From Megalobrama amblycephala (Eukaryota; Chordata; Actinopteri; Cypriniformes; Xenocyprididae): 64,000 bases of DNA. Below are positions 12,101 through 23,080 of this stretch, in pieces; the first letter of the stretch is position 1, and each line of letters starts with the position of its first letter. Below the pieces are notes generated by a model. It ran no database searches. It had not been told where the DNA came from and saw only the letters and a program-made list of their open reading frames with translations. The position numbers and the translations under genes were made by a program. The stretch spans positions 6,487,623-6,551,622 of the forward strand of contig NC_063053.1 in assembly GCF_018812025.1 (NCBI RefSeq). Reading direction: 5' to 3'.

Positions 12101-13170
12101 ATCCAATCGGGCTCCATATAAAGTGAGTATATGCGTCTAGCTGAGAATTCATACAGGGATAGCGAGTCCAATCTCCTGTGGCCACCCAGCGACTGAGCTG
12201 TTAAATAGGTCGACAATGTAGGTCAGGTGTCCTCCTAATACACGCATGTCTGCACTTCAAAATTCGGATACTACACCTGTCAGCCCAGCTTCCTTTACAA
12301 AGAAGAAATGCAGTTTATTCTTCTTTCCCATTGTTTTCCTGTCACATCCTTGCCGTGTCTGTGCGAGTAGGTGTATTTGTGTGTACATGCATGTGGGTAT
12401 GCTTTCACGTCTCTGTTTCTGTGTGTGTGTGTGCGCGAGTATGTAAGTCCAGATTTCAGGAGACGATGTCAGTTTTAGGAAGAATTACGCTGCCTGTCAC
12501 AAACTCAGACACATTCGCTCGCAAGCTCTATTTACACCGAAATACGAAGTACGGATGAATCTGTCATAAAGCACCCATCATTCCCCCTCCTCTGCATCAA
12601 GTTCAGACAGGAAATGCAGCATCCCAAACACTGGGAAAGCAGCAATTAGCTCCGTCTGATGGGCACTGCTGGGACTCCTAAACACATGCTCCGAACAGCC
12701 TCCATAGATCTTTTCAAGGTAACACGCTTGTTTGTAGGCGTGTATGTTTGTGTTCCCGTGTGTGTTCAGAGTGATTATTTTGCAGTCTGAAGAACCGAGG
12801 CCTGCCAGAAAGCGGAAGAGGAGACAGTTATATTCAAATGACATGAGGTGCAAATTGCAATCAACTTTTCTATCATGTCTCTAGACATTTGAAAGCAGAA
12901 GGCAAAATCCTCAAGGGCCGGCGAGGAGCAGAGGACACGCACAGATCTGGATTTCAATGCAAACCGTTCCTCTGCTTCACTGCTTTTAAGAAAGAAAAGA
13001 TCAGGCTCTACACACACTAAGGAGGTGAGTGTGTGAGTGTAAATAAAATGGCATATTAAAGGTTTTATCAGTGCCACAGCTCAGTGCCACAACGGACATG
13101 GCTGAGATGCTTCATTCACAGTGTGAAAAGGGTTTAACTCAGCTTGCTCGTTAAGCCTTCTTCATGTCTC
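12101..13170. other. No gene; GT-rich patch
   Basis: GT-rich sequence at about 12358-12440 creates valine/cysteine-rich chance frames on the plus strand. No exon signal can be supported. Confidence 0.4.
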
Positions 13171-13174
13171 CAAA

Positions 13175-13211
13175 TACACACACGCACACGCACACACACA
13201 CACACACACAA
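13175..13211. repeat. CA microsatellite
   Basis: Interrupted CA dinucleotide tract (ACACACGCACACGCACAC) ending in an A run. Confidence 0.9.
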
Positions 13212-14285
13212 AAAATAAACAAGGCTCATTGTGTGAGAGCTGAATATAAATCAATGTGCTCAGACTGTGAAGATATGTGTTGCGTTAATGGTGCTGGGGG
13301 CAGATTAGATTACATCAGGTCTTGCTTAACCTGATCAGAATGGCTATTTAATATGAGATGTTTGTGTAATTACTCAAGCTTAAGACACATTTTTATGCCA
13401 TATTTTTTTTCTTGATTTAAAATATTTGATTCAAGGTTCTGAATGTTCTAAGATATGATAAAATCAAAGAAAATCACCTTATTACTGGGTCTTTCTTGCA
13501 ACAGAAAGCTATTATGCACTAAATGTGCAGTTCAGCACAAAGCAAATAGGACGAGAACTGATAGTATCTCAATGAGGAAGTAATAATACATAATGTGGGC
13601 TACTCAGAGAACATAAGGCCGCAATCATTGTTGCTTTGATAGCGTGTTCCAGTCTTATCTAATCAATACTAATGTCTTTTGAATGTTACAACAAATATAT
13701 TATGATGATCATGATCAAAAGCAATGGTCACAGTTAATGGCTCTAAAGCAGAGATTCCCATGGCAGGGGGTACTTCGAAATATTTTTTGATTTTAGATAT
13801 ACAACAGAAATTATTATATCATTGCCTTAAAATTGTCTGCAGTTACTTTTATGAAGAAAAAATCCAGAATGCTGTGCATAAATTTGTGTGGATGATATGA
13901 AACATCTACCGTTTGGTGTTGGTAAGATTTTATTTTATAAGGCTGCATTTAATTAAAAAAAATTACAAACAGTAATATTGTGAAATATTACCATTTAAAT
14001 GTAGCGAATCGTACAGGTATTTAATCAGTTTATGGGTGAAATATATGAATATAATAAATCATAAAGCTTTTTTTGATTGATTAATTATGATACACATATC
14101 GACCCAGGAGGGAATTATGCACATATATTGTGAATTAACTACAACGAATTATAATTAATTACATATATGAGCAGTTCTAGTTTAATAGGCAAACTGTTAG
14201 TTTCTTTACAGACTATTATAAAAGGAATGTTATTCTCTGGCCACAAAAATAAATTCCTATCATAGCATCAAAGCGTAAAGCAATG
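13212..14285. other. No gene recognised
   Basis: Unique-looking AT-rich DNA. GATTCCCATGGCAGGGGGTAC at about 13750 vaguely resembles a hAT terminus but has no partner. Nothing else. Confidence 0.4.
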
Positions 14286-14880
14286 GTGCCGGATTGAAAC
14301 GAAGAAGTGACCTGTTTTTTGTTGAATGAGCAGCAGAACAATTGAGCATGAATAATGTGTTTAATATATGAAAACTACTAATACAGAGGTTACACATCTA
14401 AATACAGAATATACATATATACAAAAGCGAAAGTAAAGGCAGGAAAAGAGAGAAGACAAGTAGCAAAACTTACTAACAGTCCTTGAGAGCCAGCACAGAA
14501 ATCAGTTTCATTATCTAAGATTGAGAAACGGTACTTGCATCAGTTGCGTGCTAAATTTCGGAGAAATGCGGCTGCAGTTCGTTGGCTTCTTCCGTTTCCG
14601 CGGGAAGGTTTGAACTGAGGATTTGAAAGTTAGTTTCGCCGGAGATGGTGGTTCCGAAAGAATTTGAGCGCGTGATGGGAGTGCGAGAGACAATCGGGAA
14701 TCGAAGGAAAAAATGTTTGTGCTTGTCTTTTATGGACAAGCAAGTCAACACGCCTCCTTGGTTGAAGCAACCAATGGTCAGGGTGCCCTATTTGGCGGGC
14801 AAAACTTCCTTTGTCTTGTCTTGTGGCTTGATTTGCATAATTTATGAGGTATCAGATTGGATAGTACTTTCTTCACAGTA
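14286..14880 (-). other. Possible decayed LTR or promoter-bearing retroelement remnant
   Basis: The stretch is compositionally distinct, with CpG-containing text around 14550-14700. Read on the minus strand it has a TATA-like CCATAAAAGACAAG (about 14727-14740) and, about 370 bp downstream, ATTAAACACATTATTC as a potential poly-A signal. At the plus-strand left edge, TGGTGCCGGATTGAAACG resembles a retroelement primer-binding site in the opposite orientation. I could not find matching terminal duplications or gag/pol sequence, so this is only a candidate. Confidence 0.25.
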
Positions 14881-15383
14881 CCATTAAAAATAGAACAATG
14901 CATTTTACAGTTGAATGAGGCTTACAGAGAGCTTTGAAATGAAACTAAACTTGCCATGTAAGAAAAGCATATAAAAGAAATTATAGTTTACAGTCAAATG
15001 TAATCGTTAGAAATGACACTAGCACAACTACAGTCATTTGAACTAAGTTTAAACACTCTGGATACATACATGCACTTGACATACATGACGGGTACATTTT
15101 GGCACAGTCATATTTTGAGAATAACTGTACATACAATCTCTAAGCATGTTTGTGTGTGTGTGTTGGGTTTCTGTGTGTTGGAATTTGGCTGGTCTGGCAC
15201 TTAATCCACATGAGGGGCCCTTTGATGTCCCAAGAGCTAGGAAATGGGGTTCTTTGTTTAACCTCAGCGGGTCCACAAAAGTGCCAAAGTGCATGTCTTT
15301 CTTAGACCGGCCAGAGCCGATCCGTGATTTACACGCACAGTTCAGGAGGCTAAAAGCATAATAGAGGCAAAATAGCAACATGC
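14881..15383. other. No gene recognised
   Basis: Includes a short GT tract near 15150. The frames of 63-117 codons on both strands overlap each other and carry no domain. Confidence 0.4.
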
Positions 15384-15545
15384 CAACAATGCACCTGAAC
15401 ACACCTCTTCTTCAGATAATCACGTCCATGGGCAAACATATTGAAACTATTTAAACAACGTTGCGCTGGACGTGAAAATGATAACTGCATCGGGCTGAAA
15501 CCAGCAAAAAACACAATGCAAAAGAAATGCAAAAAGAAAATGCAA
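15384..15545 (+). mobile_element. Fragment of the AACAATGCGCCTGAACACACC repeat family
   Basis: Matches 62769-62895: AACAATGC-CCTGAACACACC, CCATGGGC, TATTTAAACAACGT, GGACGTGAAAATG and AACTGC. A third copy is inverted at 55365-55765. Unclassified, no coding capacity. Confidence 0.6.
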
Positions 15546-16050
15546 ATTCACGCCTGGACAGTAGAGGGCGCAGCTCAAACAAACCTTTTAGTCTGGATCG
15601 CAGAAGTAGGACGCAGGAGAAGAAAGTTCAATGTTATTATTTTAGAAATAAAAAAACAAAAACAAATGAAACACATTTTTGCTTATTAGTATGGCTGAAT
15701 TGGATCATCGAAGGTCAGTAGTGAAGACATTGGTTAAAATACATATATTTGCATTTTTTAACATATTGCATGTTTGCGTAATATTCTGAGTTTGTAGTTC
15801 ACTATTTTTATTCATTTTGAGGAATACTGAATCTGTTTCTGTGCAAGTGAGATGAGTAAATGTATGCTCACGTAACTAGAACTACAATAACCATCATGAT
15901 TACACAGCGCACACAACTCCTTTGCATCTCTTAACAGGAGAGCTGTAAGTGAATAAATGGGAAAACAAAGTAACGTTACATTACTAGTCACTTGAAAAAG
16001 TAATCTGATTACGTAACTTGCGTTAAGTGTTTTGCGTTACTCCGAACGCT
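15546..16050. mobile_element. GTAACG/TTACTTT-type repeat, copy 2, inverted and decayed
   Basis: GTAGAGGGCGCAGCTCAAAC at about 15562 is the inverse of text in copy 1 (5509-5940). The right portion carries AAGTAACGTTACATTACTAG and AATCTGATTACGTAACTTGC. The middle is diverged. Confidence 0.55.
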
Positions 16051-16800
16051 GATTATAGAAGTATTTACTGTCACGTTTGATGAATTTTAAGCATAGTCAA
16101 TGCAGTTGTAAAATAACATTCTGTTGTTGTTAGCTTAAAGGTGCCCTAGATTATGTTTTTAAAAGATGTAATATAAGTCTAAGGTGTCCCCTGAATGTGT
16201 CTGTGAAGTTTCAGCTCAAAATACCCCATAGATTTTTTTTTATTCATTTTTTTAACTGCCTATTTTGGGGCATCATTATAAACGCGCCGATTTTATGCTG
16301 CGGCCCCTTTAAATCCCGTGCTATCCGCCCACAGAGTTCGCGCTTGCCTTGAACAGTGCATAAACAAAGTTTACACAGCTAATATAACCCTCAAAATGGA
16401 TCTTTACAAAGTGTTCGTCATGCATATGCGGCATGCATGCGTCGGATTATGTGAGTATTGTATACTGTTATATTGTTTACTTCTGATTTTGAATGAGTTT
16501 GATAGTGCTCTGTGGCTAATGGCTAATGCTACACTGTTGGAGAGATTTATAAAGAATGAAGTTGTGTTTATGCATTATACAGACTGCAAGTGTTTAAAAA
16601 TGAAAATAGCGACGGCTCTTGTCTCCGTGAATACAGTAATAACCGATGGTAAGTTTAACCACATTTAACAGTACATTAGCAACATGCTAATGAAACATTT
16701 AGAAAGACAATTTACAAATATCACTAAAAATTAGGGATGTCCCGATCACGTTTTTTTGCCCTTGAGTCCGAGTCCGAGTCATTTGATTTTGAGTATCTAC

Positions 16801-17897
16801 TAGGGGTGTAACGGTACACGTATTTGTACCGAACCGTTTCGGTACAGGGCTTTCGGTACGGTGCACGTGTGTACCGAAGCATTACATTGCAACCAATATT
16901 CACCACCAATAACCGCAATAAGCTCTGCGTTTTGTTACTTTCGATAAGAAACAAAGTGTCATCCTTCAAATTCTGTCCACGAAATCATGAAGTTTAAACA
17001 GAAAATGCCATTTTGACGTGCTTTGATGTGGGGTGACAGATCACTGTACAGGCGCCTCAGTTCAACCGGCAGCGCGAGCGCGGAGCGCAAATGAATGTGT
17101 TCATCTCTTCCTCCTTAATACTAGTTACAGAATAAACATGAAAGAACATCTGAAGGTATGTTGCAAGATTCAGTACAACTTACTGAAACGGTCATATCTC
17201 AAGTAATCGCTTATTCAGTGTTTCAACGGTGGAAAGACATCAATGAAAGCTTCCGTATTCAACAATATGTCATGATGCATTTACCTCAGAAAAGCCATTC
17301 AGTGTTCACAGCTTGTTAGTTCGGTAGAGAAATGAACTCTTTCGCTTAATATATGCACTGTATTAGCCAATATATTCATTATTTTACTTAACCTTTTAGT
17401 GATATCCTGATTAGGCTATTTAATGTATGTTTAAATAAATCTGATGTTAAAATAACAGCCACTGTGTAGAAATGATTATATTTCAACAACGAATTGGAGT
17501 AAAAACATTTAGAAGTTAATGCAAAAACTGCCTTAGGTGCAGCTTACAGGTTTGCATACAATTTGTTATTTGAGTGTTGATTATTTTATCTAAAAATAAA
17601 AAGCAATTGAATTTAGGCTAATAGTTTGGGCTTCTTTCAAGTTAGGGCTCCCTACATAGTTTATAGCATTAGCAGAGATCATTTTTTTTATCCTTAAGAA
17701 ACTTTTAGTTTTAATTTAATTTAATATATTTAAAGACAAAAACACAATTTGTTCAGTAAACCTCTGTTTAATAATAAAAAAAAGCAATTTTATGTTTAGT
17801 TTTCTCTCCACCTGCTGTACCGAAAACTGTACCGAACCGTGACTTCAAAACCGAGGTACGTACCGAACCGTGAGTTTTGTGTACCGTTACACCCCTA
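16801..17897 (+). mobile_element. Second hAT element (TAGGGGTGTAACGG termini) nested in the first
   Basis: Termini TAGGGGTGTAACGGTACAC and GTGTACCGTTACACCCCTA. The 8-bp duplication GTATCTAC lies at 16793-16800 and 17898-17905. It is non-autonomous (1097 bp) and its subterminal regions are rich in GTACCGAACCG. It is the youngest layer of the three-layer nest. Confidence 0.88.
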
Positions 17898-18799
17898 GTA
17901 TCTACCGATACCGAGTCCCGATCTGATACTTCTATAATACATGAAAAAGAATAAAGAAGAGCGAAAAAACAGATCCAGGAACAGTGCTTTTCAGGTTTTT
18001 CAGGAATCTAACAATCGTTTTCACGTACAGAAAATGGATAAAGTAATCAAATATAAAATATCACTGCATATTATCTTTACTGTATAAAGTAAATAAAGAT
18101 TAATCATTATTGAAGTTACAAAAACTATTCAGTCAAGAGCAGTGAGTGATTTCTTTGTTATTTGTTGTTTGATTTAACATTAAAAACAGGCAGCAGGAAT
18201 AGTTTTTTTCCCCCTAGAAGACATGCACGATCCAGTACATATACTGTTACACATGCGCTGTCTTTCTCGACTAATATACGTTCACTTAAGACATAACCGA
18301 CTATGTTTGCTAGGATACTCGCTAAGACGGGCATGTTGACATAATTTTTGTATGAATTTGTCCGCTGAAGCGCAAGACTTGAAAGAGAACTCAGTATTTG
18401 CGCGCTGACTGAAATAAGCGTGTGCGCGCTTCGGATGAGCGCACACACAAATCTTCTCACAGCGCGCGCGAGTTCTCTTTCGCGTATTGTTCTTTAAGGT
18501 TTAAATCAGCAAGGCTTAAATGAGTTAGTTTAAACACAGACAGCAACGTGTGCTGTTCAGGTCTCACCTGCGCTCGCGCGCTATCAACACCCGGGTGATG
18601 ACGGCGTAAATGACTGGACATTAGAGCATACGGCACTCGCAGTTAACAGTTTACAAAGAGTGACTGTTTTGTCCACGCTTTCTGATTATCGTTGTTGTAA
18701 CGTTTTGCGCATCCATCGCCTGAAACATACGTTATCTGAACTCTGTCTGTCTGTTTTCCACGTTGCTATTTTAAACAAACCATATTAACCAATAGATGC

Positions 18800-18894
18800 G
18801 TCGTCATTCGAGATGGACCGCGGTGCAAGTGCGTACCGAACCGTAAGTGGAGAACCGTAGGGTTCGATTTTTTACTGAGAACCGTTGCACCCCT
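18800..18894 (+). mobile_element. Orphan right end of a related hAT element
   Basis: GCGTACCGAACCGTAAG, AGAACCGTAGGGTTCG and a terminal GAGAACCGTTGCACCCCTA resemble the right end of the nested hAT element. No left end (TAGGGGTGCAACGG) was found between 17906 and 18800, so it is probably truncated on the left. Confidence 0.5.
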
Positions 18895-19131
18895 AATACA
18901 TATATATCCGAGTCCTGATCGGGAGGTAACGTCTGATGTCTGATCTGGACATCCTTACTAAAAATATCATGTTATCATGGATCATGTCAGTTATTATTGC
19001 TCCATCTGCCATTTTTCGCTATTGTTCTTGCTTGCTTACCTAGTCTGATGATTTGGTTGTGCTGATCCAGACGTTAATACTGGCTGCCCTTGTCTAATGC
19101 CTTTTATAATGTTGGAAACGTGGGCTGGCAT

Positions 19132-19315
19132 ATGCAAATATTGGGGGCGTACACCCCGACTGTTACGTAACAGTCGGTGTTATGTTGAGATTCGCCTGTT
19201 CTTCGGAGGTCTTTTAAACAAATGAGATTTATATAAGGAGGAAACAATGGAGTTTGAGACTCACTGTATGTCATTTCCATGTACTGAACTCTTGTTATTT
19301 AACTATGCCGAGGTA
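19132..19315 (+). promoter_or_regulatory. Promoter-like module inside TTAA element copy 1
   Basis: Order on the plus strand: octamer ATGCAAAT (19132-19139), a perfect palindrome centred on GTTACGTAAC (19162-19171; D-box/PAR-bZIP or C/EBP-ATF type), TATA-like TTTATATAAG (about 19229), then ATG at 19247. The ATG opens a frame conserved with copies 2 and 3, and it reaches a donor-like GAG/GTAAAT near 19312. Motifs are seen; promoter activity is inferred. Confidence 0.4.
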
Positions 19316-19346
19316 AATTCAATTTTTCATTCGAGGGCACCTTTAA

Positions 19347-20390
19347 GTGTGAATAGAAGCTACATGGCTACTTTTCACCCACAAGTATTTCACTGTATAA
19401 TACTGGCTATTTCAGTAACATTAATGTAAATGATATGCAGTGTAATATTAGCTTAAAGGAGCACATTCCAGGTTTGATGTTGATGAAGGGACAAAAAACC
19501 CAAAAAGGTTGGGAAAACCTGCTCTAAACATTCATCGAGGTTTCTCAACTTGTCTCTGATGAATAATATTCACCATTGCGGTTTGGGTATGGCACCAGAT
19601 TGAACTCGTGTGGGTCAGTGGGGTGGAAAACATTAAAATTAATTTGTGAGTAGTAAGTCTAAGCTTCATCACATTAATTTTTATAATCTCCCAGACAGGA
19701 AGATTCCTCTCGACGTCTCTCTCAGCAGCTCTGAACCGTGTACTTGCTCTCCACCACCTCACATCGGTTCTGGCAGGTGTCTTCCTTTGTATGGCAGGGA
19801 ATGGTATTCATATTTCATATTTCACTCTGTTTGTAATTTCTTTTCCTTCCCTCTTCATTTTGCTCAGTGTGTGATTCAGTCTCTTTAGCCCCATATGCTG
19901 CCCTCTGGATCATAAAATGAAAATGCATATCGGAAATATTGAATTTAGGCAAACTCTGTCAGTCTGATTTTCGCACTCTTTCAATATCTCGCGCTCTGTC
20001 TCTATCTGTCAAATACGGATGCTGGCAATCTCTCTGCTGCTCTGAGGACACCAACAGAGACAGAAGCTGATTCCTGTCTCTGGCAATGATGTAGAAGGAG
20101 GGGTTCTGTGTGTGGTTGAGAGAAAAAAAACACACAAACCGATGTGTGTACAGACATTGGTGTCCTTGTTGTAATGTTGTCCTGCTCTCAGAGTAAAACG
20201 CCAATATATCTAACTAATATGTCCAAGTTATCTGCCATATTCCTGTAAGTGTTGTGGGTTTTTTTATTAAGAAAATGAGACCGCTTAACCAAATCCACAG
20301 AATGAGTCACAGCGGGTGATTTAACGGATGTTAGTGTGTTAAAACTGAAATTGCAGGGATTTAAATAACCACACAGAGCTATTTGTTTGT
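19347..20390. other. No gene; hAT scrap
   Basis: At about 19490-19527 CAAAAAGGTTGGGAAAACCTGC resembles a decayed hAT right end. Otherwise no repeat ends or coding signal; several 60-80-codon frames on both strands look random. Confidence 0.4.
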
Positions 20391-20485
20391 GCCGGAGCTG
20401 TGGCCCAGTGGGTAATTCTTTTATGACAAATAAAAAGAGCTGTTGTGTTCATGAAGGCGCAGGTTTGAATGTCCCCATCCCATCT
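20391..20485 (+). repeat. tRNA-like sequence, probably a SINE head or tRNA pseudogene
   Basis: GCCGGAGCTGTGGCCCAGTG resembles a tRNA 5' half with an A-box (TGGCCCAGTGGG at 20401). About 50 bases further a B-box-like GGTTTGAATGTCC occurs (20462). A clean cloverleaf acceptor pairing is not evident, so a functional tRNA is unlikely. Confidence 0.4.
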
Positions 20486-21395
20486 CTCTACCAATGCTTT
20501 CCTACGCACCTCATTTTTAATGTAAGAGCGAGCGCAGCCATTTGTAACTTGAATGTGCGAGGCTTCAAGAGCCATTCACTTGATATTGCAAATTGGTATT
20601 TGTTAACATATTATTTCATTTATCATTGTAATCATAAACACAATGCATTTTGTTTTTCTAGTTATTTACTTAGAGTGGCTATATGAATCAGAAGCCTCAC
20701 ACGTTCAAAGAAAGTAGCTTACTTCCACAGTCACACTCTGTACTACAGTTAAAGGGTATGTATGACACTTTTTCTTCTTTGGAAAATAAAAGAAGATATG
20801 TAGAGTTTGGTTCCAAAACGCAATAACTCCATTTTGATTAATTTGAGTAAAAAGGTGTTTTCTTTACCAAGAAAGTGGCAAGATGAAAACTACTATTTTC
20901 TGTTTCAAACTTTCACATAGCATCTTTTGGTTATAAAAACATTAAAAATTCAAATCTACATTTTGATTTTAAAAAGTTTATTATAAAAACATATTCTTTT
21001 TTTCCCCAAAATGCAATAAATCCATGACACTTTTTTCTTTCAAAATGCAATTAATCCATCAATATAAAAGTTATTTTTCAAATTGAAACTACACAACAAA
21101 GTAAGTTGATTCACATACATGACAGAGTCTAAACTTTGCCAATATTTATCTTATAAACTGGCATTTTACTAATAATACATTCAGTCGTCGCTCCCAAAAT
21201 GAATTCAACGGGTCATCTTATTAATGTTATAAATTATTTGTCATTACCGATTAAAGAGTATCTGGCGCCACCGCAGGTCTAATCAGATGTTCTAATCTAG
21301 GTCTAATCCAGGTCTAATCTAACCAAACTCTTCATATTTTGTGAAATATCTCAGCCTTTTTTTGTATTTGTTTTTCACTGGGTAGCACCAAAACT
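20486..21395. repeat. AT-rich stretch with short internal repeats
   Basis: Recurring words around 20760-21070: ATGACACTTTTT, CAAAATGCAAT followed by AATCCAT, and TTATAAAAACAT. At about 21272-21322 GGTCTAATC recurs with slight changes. Probably a decayed non-autonomous element; no gene. Confidence 0.4.
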
Positions 21396-21517
21396 GCTTG
21401 AGGTTATACTTTATTTCAATAGTCCACATTAGACACTCTACTAACTATTAACTCAATTAAGTAAGTAACTTTGCAACTACATCAACTAATGCTCATTAAT
21501 TTGCAACAACATGTCAA

Positions 21518-22455
21518 TTAGTCTCAGCCTCAGACATCATGCCCACAAAATCAACTGGAGACACTTCAGGATTTTCGAAGTTGTCATCCGGTTGGTTGAA
21601 TTCTACAACCAAGACGCATGTGTTGCGTCCTTTTATTTTTTACATAAGAATAAGGATTGTTGCAGCATGCTATGCTCTTGAAAAGTAATTTAATATTAAT
21701 TTTACACAATAAAAGCAAAGTGGTATATATTACTATTATAAATTTTTAATTGGCATACAAACATTATTAATTTGAAACATGTAATTGGGAACTATATTGG
21801 AAGCAAAAACATACCTAATACAGTATAATATAAGCTAAACTAGCAATCGACTAGATAAAAAAAGCAAAAAAAACAGTAAGAACAAGAAATGCTTGATTTC
21901 ACAACCTATAGTTTCAGTTATATACTAGTATATGTAATTTAAAAGACATTAATGGTCATTATAGCGCATTTAAAATGATATAAATCATAATGTGATTTTG
22001 CAAGAATCAGGTGCTAAAAATACTACTCATTAAAAGCCAGTTGAACCAATGGGACCACTCTGGGTCCTAAAAGAGACCCGATTCCTGGGGGGACTCTATT
22101 TCTCACCACACCGTGACAGCAACCCCCCTCGTGGAAGAAGAACGCCATTGCGTTTACAACTGTGACAATGAGCGCTTACCGGGATCAACTAAATGCTGGA
22201 TTTTCAAAAGTACGTGAAGTTTGCGGCTCCATTGTTGCAGTAAACTTGCTCAATGTTCTTGAATGAATAATTTATTAGATGCACGCTGGTCTGTTTTGTA
22301 GGGACAATGACTACATTTTCACACCCCTAAACATGACGCAGAACAAAACGAACCACACTGGTTGTGTTACATGTCAGTCAAATGTCTTAATGGGCGGTCC
22401 TGGGCCAATCAAAGCTGTGATAGAGTCCGTCTGAAGGTCTGGCTATGCGAGACTA
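21518..22455. mobile_element. hAT-type element with TTAGTCTC/GAGACTA ends
   Basis: Left TTAGTCTCAGCCTCAGAC, right GTCTGGCTATGCGAGACTA, flanked by the perfect 8-bp duplication CATGTCAA at 21510-21517 and 22456-22463. 938 bp, no transposase frame. Confidence 0.75.
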
Positions 22456-22465
22456 CATGTCAACT

Positions 22466-23080
22466 AAAGGCAGGAACACACCAAGCCGCTGGGCAGTTTT
22501 TGTTCGTCGGCCGACTAAGTTTTCCTAGTGTGTTCCGCACCGTCGGCTGAAGTTGGTCCTCGTCGGCTTTTTTCGGCCGATTCGAAATGTTGAATGTTTG
22601 GTGTGTTAAGGCCGGAACACACCAAGCCGACGCCGACGAACTAGTGGCGATGAAAGCAGACTGTGGGGTTGGCTCACGTCGGTAGCGTCTGTGTCCAAAG
22701 TTGCCCTGACACACCAAACTGACGCTCGACAGCCGACGGCCAAGTAGCACGTCAGTTCTGCGCCTGCGTGAGATGAAATGCCTTTCCGAACCAGCAGGTG
22801 GCAGTATCTGAACAGCCAATCAGAATGATCAGATGGCCCGACGGACCGACGAGCTCCAACGGCGATTCAACATTTCGAAAAAAAGCCGACGAGGACCAAC
22901 TTCAGCCGACGGTGCGGAACACACTGAAAAAACTAAGTCGGCCGACAAACAAAAACTGCCCGACGGCCAACCGTCGGCTTGGTGTGTTCGTGCCTTTAGG
23001 CCAACTTTGCACAGACACAGACGCTGACGACGTGAGCCAACCCCGCAGTCTGCGTCGGCTTGGTGTGTTCTGGCCTTTAC
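22466..23080. mobile_element. Composite of GGCCGGAACACACCAAGCCG elements, interlocked inverted repeats
   Basis: Four arms share the terminus GGAACACACCAAGCCG: arm A from about 22468, arm B from about 22609, A' ending about 22998 and B' ending about 23078. A pairs with A' over about 130 bp (CGGCCGAC, CGCACCGTCGGCTGAAG, TCGAAATGTTGAAT). B pairs with B' over about 90 bp (GTTGGCTCACGTCGG). The order A-B-A'-B' is not a simple nest. GC- and CpG-rich against AT-rich surroundings. The 98- and 119-codon frames are by-products of the repeats. Confidence 0.7.

Larger units (their letters stand above)
16732..18957 (+). mobile_element. hAT-type element (TAGGGATGTCC termini), inserted in the TTAA element
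   Basis: Termini TAGGGATGTCCCGATCACG and GATCTGGACATCCTTA, flanked by the 8-bp duplication CTAAAAAT at 16724-16731 and 18958-18965. Eight-base duplications define hAT. The uninterrupted sequence TCACTAAAAATATCATG is present in the sister copy near 53189-53206. It contains another hAT element and no transposase frame. Confidence 0.85.
16135..19346 (+). mobile_element. TTAA element of the AAAGGTGCCCT family, copy 1 (with nested hAT)
   Basis: Left end TTAAAGGTGCCCTAGA (16135), right end TCGAGGGCACCTTTAA (19346). Without the hAT insertion (16732-18957 plus its duplication) it is about 980 bp, like the copies at 52602 and 59724. In the right third it carries octamer ATGCAAAT (19132), GTTACGTAAC (19162), TATA-like TTTATATAAG and an ATG frame starting MEFETHCMSFPC. 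Donor-like GTGAGT (16451) and GTAAGT (16649) lie in the left half. No transposase is recognised, so it is presumably mobilised in trans. The TTAA duplication suggests Kolobok or piggyBac. Confidence 0.8.

Noticed and set aside
12246..12558. Overlapping plus-strand frames rich in Cys and Val
   Set aside because: Produced by GT-rich low-complexity DNA.
16318..16668. 116-codon frame in TTAA element copy 1
   Set aside because: The frame is broken in copy 2 and has no domain. Noted only for its donor-like sites.
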